From: Clostridiales bacterium UBA6114 | GTDB lineage: Bacteria; Bacillota; Clostridia; Oscillospirales; Butyricicoccaceae | Assembly: GCA_002423435.1 (NCBI GenBank) | Contig: DIWE01000018.1 | Location: 123,614-133,714, forward strand | Reading direction: 5' to 3' | Length of the DNA: 10,101 bases | Shown: positions 7,013 through 10,101 of the stretch, piece by piece | Position numbering within the stretch: the stretch's first letter is position 1 | Layout of the letters: every line of letters begins with the position of its first letter | Translations under genes and position numbers: made by a program | The notes under the pieces: model-generated | Databases searched by the model: none | What the model was told of the DNA's origin: nothing | The model's input: the letters and a program-made list of their open reading frames with translations, nothing else

Positions 7013-7567
7013 TTATTCGACCCCTCCGTTCTGTAAATTGCCAAACGGCACGACCTCGCCGGCCAAAAGCCCGATCATATCAACAAAGTAGCGGACAAGC
7101 ACCAGCCCCATCCCGATGGTTACGGGGCCGTACAGAAAGAACGCGGGCAGCTCCATTGCCGGAGAACTGTAAAAAGCGTTGGTCTTCAGCACAACAAAGG
7201 AATATTTAAAGGCAAGGACTGCAACCGAGAGGCAGATGATGCGGATTACAATAAAGACCGCCAGCTTGGCGCGGGGGGGCAGCCTGTCGGTAAAAAAGGT
7301 GTTTGACGATTCCAGTCCCTGCTTCAGGGTAACGGGCAGCATGATATACACAATCCAGAAAAGACAGTACCTGGAAAGCTCTTCGGTCCAGGAAAAGGGC
7401 AGAATAATCAGCTTTGAGAGCGCATACCGGTACAAAACCTGGATGAAAATCGAGATAAAGGCGGTTATTAAAAGGGTTGCGCCCAGTGCTTCGGCCGCCT
7501 TATAAAGGATGTTCTCGGCACGGTCCAGCCGGGTGTAAAGTGGTAAAAGTTTTTTCTTTGCGGTCAC
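7013..7567 (-). CDS. dctQ: TRAP transporter small permease subunit (DctQ)
   Basis: A 184-residue membrane protein of the TRAP small-subunit family, which partners the large permease. Four membrane helices are apparent at about 27-50, 64-81, 101-125 and 143-166. The family motif W-x-E-E-x-x-R is present as W60, E62, E63 and R66 (SWTEELSR). The start is GTG at 7567, with AGGAGG (7577-7582) nine bases upstream. It follows dctP by 353 bases that hold hairpin array 2, which is a large gap for an operon of this type. It is followed by dctM after two bases. The function in transport is well established for the family; the substrate is open. Confidence 0.88.
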   Translation of the reverse strand: MTAKKKLLPLYTRLDRAENILYKAAEALGATLLITAFISIFIQVLYRYALSKLIILPFSWTEELSRYCLFWIVYIMLPVTLKQGLESSNTFFTDRLPPRAKLAVFIVIRIICLSVAVLAFKYSFVVLKTNAFYSSPAMELPAFFLYGPVTIGMGLVLVRYFVDMIGLLAGEVVPFGNLQNGGVE

Positions 7568-7603
7568 CTAGGCTTGCCTCCTGTCTTATTTGTTTTTGCC
7601 GGT

Positions 7604-7631
7604 GGCCGGCGGGAGCAATGATTTTCCGCGG
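7604..7631. repeat. 28-base direct repeat, left copy
   Basis: Begins GGCCGGCGGG and ends TTTTCCGCGG. It is identical over all 28 bases to 7870-7897. It resembles the boundary palindromes elsewhere but with a longer, altered centre, so it is only partly self-complementary (GCGG with CCGC). Confidence 0.85.
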
Positions 7632-7700
7632 GCCACCGGTGAGGCTGTCGAAAAACTCGACAGCCTTTCGAGAGGGAATCCAATTCCCCCTCGAGGAGCA

Positions 7701-7726
7701 CCCCAAGCGATCATGATCGCTTGGGG
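7701..7726. repeat. 26-base perfect palindrome
   Basis: CCCCAAGCGATCA joined directly to its own reverse complement. The outer CCCCAA/TTGGGG is shared with the hairpin at 3296-3320 in array 1, whose inner stem differs. A GGGGCGGA segment follows in both arrays. Confidence 0.85.
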
Positions 7727-7815
7727 ACCCCGCCTCCCCCAGGGGCGGACAAACCCAAAAGGTTTTGTCCAGTGTGTCCTCCGGCGGCGCATGTCCGCCT
7801 GCGGACTTATCCCAA

Positions 7816-7839
7816 GTTAAGAGGCTTCGGCCCCTTAAC
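7816..7839. repeat. TTCG-capped hairpin
   Basis: GTTAAGAGGC (7816-7825) and GCCCCTTAAC (7830-7839) pair with one mismatch around a TTCG tetraloop, a very stable RNA loop. On the + strand an A/T stretch ending in six T (7855-7860) follows. On the - strand, which carries the dctP transcript, the hairpin comes about 80 bases after the dctP stop. Confidence 0.7.
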
Positions 7840-7869
7840 AATTCCCAAAATATATTTTTTCGACACTCT

Positions 7870-7897
7870 GGCCGGCGGGAGCAATGATTTTCCGCGG
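7870..7897. repeat. 28-base direct repeat, right copy
   Basis: Identical to 7604-7631. It is preceded by TCGACACTCT (7860-7869), the right arm of the hairpin that also precedes the boundary element at 3452 in array 1. It lies 23 bases beyond the dctP stop. Confidence 0.85.
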
Positions 7898-7920
7898 ACC
7901 CCCGGTTTTATGGTGACGGG

Positions 7921-8943
7921 TTATTTCAGGGAGTTTACAATCGCCATGAAGTTATCCACGGTGGAGGCGCCGATCTTGTCGGCGATGTAATCATAGGTGC
8001 CGTTGTACACCGTGGACAGCCACACCTCTTTTTCGCTGTCGGCGGGGATATAGACGGTCATGCCTTTTTCCTGCAGGAATTGGATCCCTTCGTTTTCCAG
8101 GTTTTCGATAAAGGCGATGGCGGCGTCGCGGGCATAATCGGAGGCGGAGACCACCACCGGCTGCAGGTCTTCGGGCAGGCTCTCAAGCCACTTGGTATTG
8201 CAGACAAACAGCGGGATGGAGTAAACGTGGCCGTCCAGGGTCAGGTGCTTCTGCACTTCATAGGTCATATCGTTGATAATGGCGGAAATGGGGTTCTCCT
8301 GTCCTTCCACAACGCCGTTCTGCAGAGCGGAATACAGCTCGGTGGACGACATGGGGGTGGCCACGGCGCCCAGCGCCTCCACCATGGTGACATAAAGGTT
8401 GTTTTCCATCACGCGGAAGACAATGCCGCTGATGTCGGCGGGGGACTTAAGCTCGCGCACGTTGTTGGTAAAGTGTCTCGCGCCGGCCGACCAGCCGGCC
8501 AGGATGGTGGTGCCCATGGTGTTTTCGATGCTGTCGAAGCTTTCCAGCGCCTTTTCGTCGGCCAGCACGGCGTTGCAGTGCTCGTTGCTGGTAAAGGAGC
8601 CGGGAATCTGCCATACCGACAGGTTCTGGTCAATGTTCATCAGAGCGCTTATGTTGATGATGCCGGTTTCAACACTGCCGTCGGAAATCTGGGAATATAC
8701 TTCGCTGAAAGAGCCCAGCTGGCCGCTGGGATAGGTATCAACCTGGAATCTGCCCGGAGCGTGCTCGTTTAAGTATTCAATGAACGCGTTGGCATAGTTG
8801 GTTTCCAGGCAGTTGTCCGCTTCCGGAGTGTTGTAAGAAAGCTTGACGGTGTATACTTCTGTGCTTGCAGGGGACGAACAGCCAGCCGGCATCGACAAAA
8901 CAAAGACCAGAGCGACCAAGAGTGCCATTAATTCCCTTTTCAT
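7921..8943 (-). CDS. dctP: TRAP transporter substrate-binding lipoprotein (DctP)
   Basis: A 340-residue extracytoplasmic binding protein that captures a carboxylate ligand and hands it to DctQ/DctM. A lipoprotein signal peptide is visible: charged MKRE, a hydrophobic stretch, then PAGC with C22 as the lipidation site. The proline at -3 is unusual for a lipobox. The family core follows: R177 in IVFRVMEN is the expected carboxylate-binding arginine, R156 matches the second conserved arginine about 20 residues earlier, and PMSSTELYSALQNGVVEGQENP (197-218, broken here as TELYSALQNG and VVEGQENP) is the family signature with N217. The start at 8943 is set by AGGAGG seven bases upstream. An in-frame ATG at 9069 would add 42 residues without a signal peptide and lies upstream of the promoter. 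It is first in the operon, behind a promoter with a LacI-type operator. Confidence 0.92.
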   Translation of the reverse strand: MKRELMALLVALVFVLSMPAGCSSPASTEVYTVKLSYNTPEADNCLETNYANAFIEYLNEHAPGRFQVDTYPSGQLGSFSEVYSQISDGSVETGIINISALMNIDQNLSVWQIPGSFTSNEHCNAVLADEKALESFDSIENTMGTTILAGWSAGARHFTNNVRELKSPADISGIVFRVMENNLYVTMVEALGAVATPMSSTELYSALQNGVVEGQENPISAIINDMTYEVQKHLTLDGHVYSIPLFVCNTKWLESLPEDLQPVVVSASDYARDAAIAFIENLENEGIQFLQEKGMTVYIPADSEKEVWLSTVYNGTYDYIADKIGASTVDNFMAIVNSLK

Positions 8944-8963
8944 AAACAGACCTCCTAAAATAT

Positions 8964-8981
8964 CATGGAAACGTTCCCATG
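8964..8981. promoter_or_regulatory. LacI/CcpA-type operator before dctP
   Basis: CATGGAAACGTTCCCATG is an 18-base palindrome with one mismatched pair and a central CG, typical for LacI-family dimers. It covers the predicted transcription start, so binding should repress. It also fits the cre consensus TGNAANCGNTNNCA for CcpA. It could therefore serve the local LacI-family regulator, global carbon repression, or both. Confidence 0.7.
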
Positions 8982-8985
8982 GTGA

Positions 8986-9014
8986 ATAATAGCACAGGAA
9001 TCCAACTTTTGCAA
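8986..9014 (-). promoter_or_regulatory. Sigma-A type promoter of the dctPQM operon
   Basis: On the - strand, -35 TTGCAA (9009-9014, 4 of 6), a 17-base spacer and -10 TATTAT (8986-8991, 5 of 6), with TGC before the -10 (extended). Transcription would start near 8979, inside the operator palindrome. The leader before the dctP start is then short, about 36 bases. Confidence 0.6.
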
Positions 9015-9166
9015 CAATAAAATTCAATATATTAAAAAAACATATGCAGCAATTTGGAGGGTGAAACAAAAATCAAGCTGAAAATCAGAGCCTTATTCCA
9101 GTGTTGTTTTGGGGAGAGATCAGGGGTAAGCTTTTGATGCGTAAAGTCTTTGTCATCACGTGCAAA

Positions 9167-9192
9167 GGCCGGCGGGAAAATTCCCGCCGGCC
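9167..9192 (-). terminator. Solitary GGCCGGCGGG palindrome, possible rny terminator
   Basis: GGCCGGCGGG-N6-CCCGCCGGCC, identical over 26 bases to 3140-3165. It lies 23 bases beyond the RNase Y stop. On the - strand a strong 10-bp GC stem is followed by only three T, so it is a weak intrinsic terminator by rule, yet it is well placed. Apart from this element, the dctP promoter and its operator, the 272 bases between dctP and rny show nothing else I can name. Confidence 0.5.
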
Positions 9193-9215
9193 ATATTTTC
9201 GACGATTAAATAATT

Positions 9216-10101
9216 TTATTTCGCGTATTCGATCGCGCGCGTTTCACGGATCACGTGGACCTTGATCTGTCCGGGATAATCGAGCTCCGCCTCAATCTTC
9301 TTCGAGAGTTCGCGCGTCAGAAGCACCATGTCGTCGTCGCTTACCTCCTCGGGCTTTACAATAATCCGGATCTCGCGCCCCGCCTGGATCGCGTAGGACT
9401 TATCGACGCCCGCGAAGCTGTTTGCGAGCTCCTCCAGCTTTTCAAGCCGCTTAATATACGCCTCCAGATTTTCGCGCCTCGCGCCCGGTCTCGCCGCGGA
9501 GATCGCGTCGGCGGCCTGCACGATGCAGGCGATCACCGTCTGCGCCTCGACGTCGCCGTGGTGCGCTTCGATCGCATGGACGATTTCATGGCTTTCCTTG
9601 TATTTCTTCGCGATGTCCACGCCGATCGCGACATGGGAGCCTTCGACCTCATGGTCGACCGCTTTTCCGATGTCGTGCAGGAGTCCCGCCCTTTTTGCAA
9701 CCGTCACGTCGACGCCGAGCTCGGCCGCCAGAAGTCCGGAAAGATGGGACACCTCGATGGAATGGTCGAGCACGTTCTGACCGTAGCTTGTGCGGTAGCG
9801 CATTCTGCCCAGAAGCTTTATAAGCTCCGGATGGATGCCGTGGATGCCGGTCTCGAACGTCGCGCGTTCACCCTCCTGTTTGATCGTGTTTTCCACCTCG
9901 CGCCGCGACTTCTCAATCATTTCCTCGATGCGCGCCGGATGGATACGCCCGTCCGAAATCAGCTTCTCAAGCGCCAGCCGCGCGATTTCGCGGCGGACCG
10001 GATCAAAGCTTGAAAGGGTGATCGCTTCGGGCGTGTCGTCGATAATCAGGTCGACGCCCGTCAGGGTTTCAAGCGTCCGGATGTTGCGGCCCTCGCGGCC
10101 G
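9216..10101 (-). CDS. rny: Ribonuclease Y, C-terminal part (runs off the window)
   Basis: The last 294 residues of RNase Y, the membrane-anchored endoribonuclease that starts bulk mRNA decay in Firmicutes. The visible part begins in the KH RNA-binding domain (GREGRNIRTLETLTGVD) and continues through DPVRREIARLALEKLISDGRIHPARIEEM, broken here as DPVRREIARLALEK and DGRIHPARIEEM, into the HD phosphohydrolase domain. The catalytic His-Asp pair sits in LLHDIGK, with upstream H in VLDHSIEVS and later AHHGD and QAADAISAARPGARRE. The end, KVHVIRETRAIEYAK, is the typical RNase Y terminus. The N-terminal membrane helix and coiled coil (usual full length about 520) lie outside the window. The frame is intact to the edge, so it is partial only because the window ends. 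It is separated from dctP by a palindrome and the dctP promoter, so it is not part of that operon. Confidence 0.96.
   Translation of the reverse strand, partial: GREGRNIRTLETLTGVDLIIDDTPEAITLSSFDPVRREIARLALEKLISDGRIHPARIEEMIEKSRREVENTIKQEGERATFETGIHGIHPELIKLLGRMRYRTSYGQNVLDHSIEVSHLSGLLAAELGVDVTVAKRAGLLHDIGKAVDHEVEGSHVAIGVDIAKKYKESHEIVHAIEAHHGDVEAQTVIACIVQAADAISAARPGARRENLEAYIKRLEKLEELANSFAGVDKSYAIQAGREIRIIVKPEEVSDDDMVLLTRELSKKIEAELDYPGQIKVHVIRETRAIEYAK

Larger units (their letters stand above)
7599..7910. repeat. Hairpin array 2 between dctP and dctQ
   Basis: The 353-base gap between dctP and dctQ holds no credible gene; long open frames here only reflect palindromes. Hairpins in order on the + strand: 7599-7639 (9-bp outer stem CCGGTGGCC/GGCCACCGG), 7642-7666 (10 bp perfect, loop AAAAC), 7669-7693 (11 bp with one mismatch), 7701-7726 (26-base perfect palindrome), 7730-7748 (5-bp ends), 7747-7770 (10 bp with one mismatch), 7793-7806 (6 bp), and 7816-7839 (10 bp with one mismatch, TTCG loop). 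Two copies of a 28-base direct repeat beginning GGCCGGCGGG bound the array. In the - strand transcript this forms a long structured spacer after dctP and before dctQ. Plausible roles are protecting the dctP 3' end or attenuating transcription into dctQM. Confidence 0.8.

Noticed and set aside
6417..7091. Long + strand frames opposite dctM, dctQ, lacI, dctP and rny
   Set aside because: These are antisense shadows of well-recognised genes. They show no family resemblance and have repetitive His/Gly/Asp-rich composition.
7500..7841. Open frames of 76-113 codons over hairpin array 2
   Set aside because: Overlapping frames on both strands arise from the palindromic GC-rich sequence. None has a convincing start or recognisable product.
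7646..7865. 0A-box-like sites TGTCGAA (7646-7652) and TTCGACA (7859-7865)
   Set aside because: Similar heptamers also occur inside the kinase gene (995-1001, 2844-2850), about one is expected by chance, these two are parts of hairpins, and the local Spo0A-like protein has altered recognition residues.
8944..9069. Longer DctP starting at the ATG at 9069
   Set aside because: It would place 42 cysteine- and aromatic-rich residues before a clear lipoprotein signal peptide and would span the promoter and operator. AGGAGG marks the start at 8943.
9020..9166. Riboswitch or small RNA between dctP and rny
   Set aside because: I saw no conserved riboswitch core or strong hairpin apart from the palindrome at 9167-9192, and the region lies mostly upstream of the dctP promoter.

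Overview
The window looks like a stretch of a spore-former-type Firmicutes (Clostridia) chromosome. The reasons are a Spo0A-family response regulator, an RNase Y gene, strong AGGAGG-type ribosome binding sites, and promoters of the housekeeping sigma-A type with TGn-extended -10 boxes. I cannot name a genus. No phage, insertion sequence, tRNA, rRNA or CRISPR array was seen.

Layout. (1) 1-135: tail of an unknown upstream ORF on the + strand, with a good promoter inside it. (2) 173-3116, + strand: a Spo0A-like response regulator followed 37 bp later by a soluble PAS-GAF-PAS histidine kinase. They read as a two-gene phosphorelay operon. The regulator keeps every receiver residue and the overall Spo0A C-terminal fold, but it has changed the residues that canonical Spo0A uses to read DNA and to touch RNA polymerase. 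(3) 3117-3511: a non-coding gap between convergent genes, filled by an end-to-end series of near-perfect hairpins. (4) 3512-8943, - strand: a carboxylate or sugar-acid uptake and catabolism cluster, transcribed as dctP, dctQ, dctM, a LacI-family regulator, then a mandelate-racemase-type enolase-superfamily enzyme. A promoter and a palindromic LacI/CcpA-type operator lie just before dctP, and a second promoter lies before lacI. A second hairpin array (7599-7910) sits between dctP and dctQ. (5) 9216-10101, - strand: the C-terminal part of RNase Y, running off the window.

How the parts fit. The binding protein DctP captures an organic acid outside the cell and the DctQ/DctM membrane proteins import it with sodium or protons. 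The enolase-superfamily enzyme probably racemises or dehydrates it, and the LacI-family protein probably senses it or a product. The phosphorelay pair is a separate unit.

The most unusual feature is non-coding. Two arrays of tightly packed hairpins (about 340 and 300 bp) are each bounded by a GGCCGGCGGG element and share internal modules. A solitary copy of the boundary palindrome lies after RNase Y. They look like members of one modular intergenic repeat family. The copy inside the transporter operon could set the ratio of DctP to the membrane subunits.
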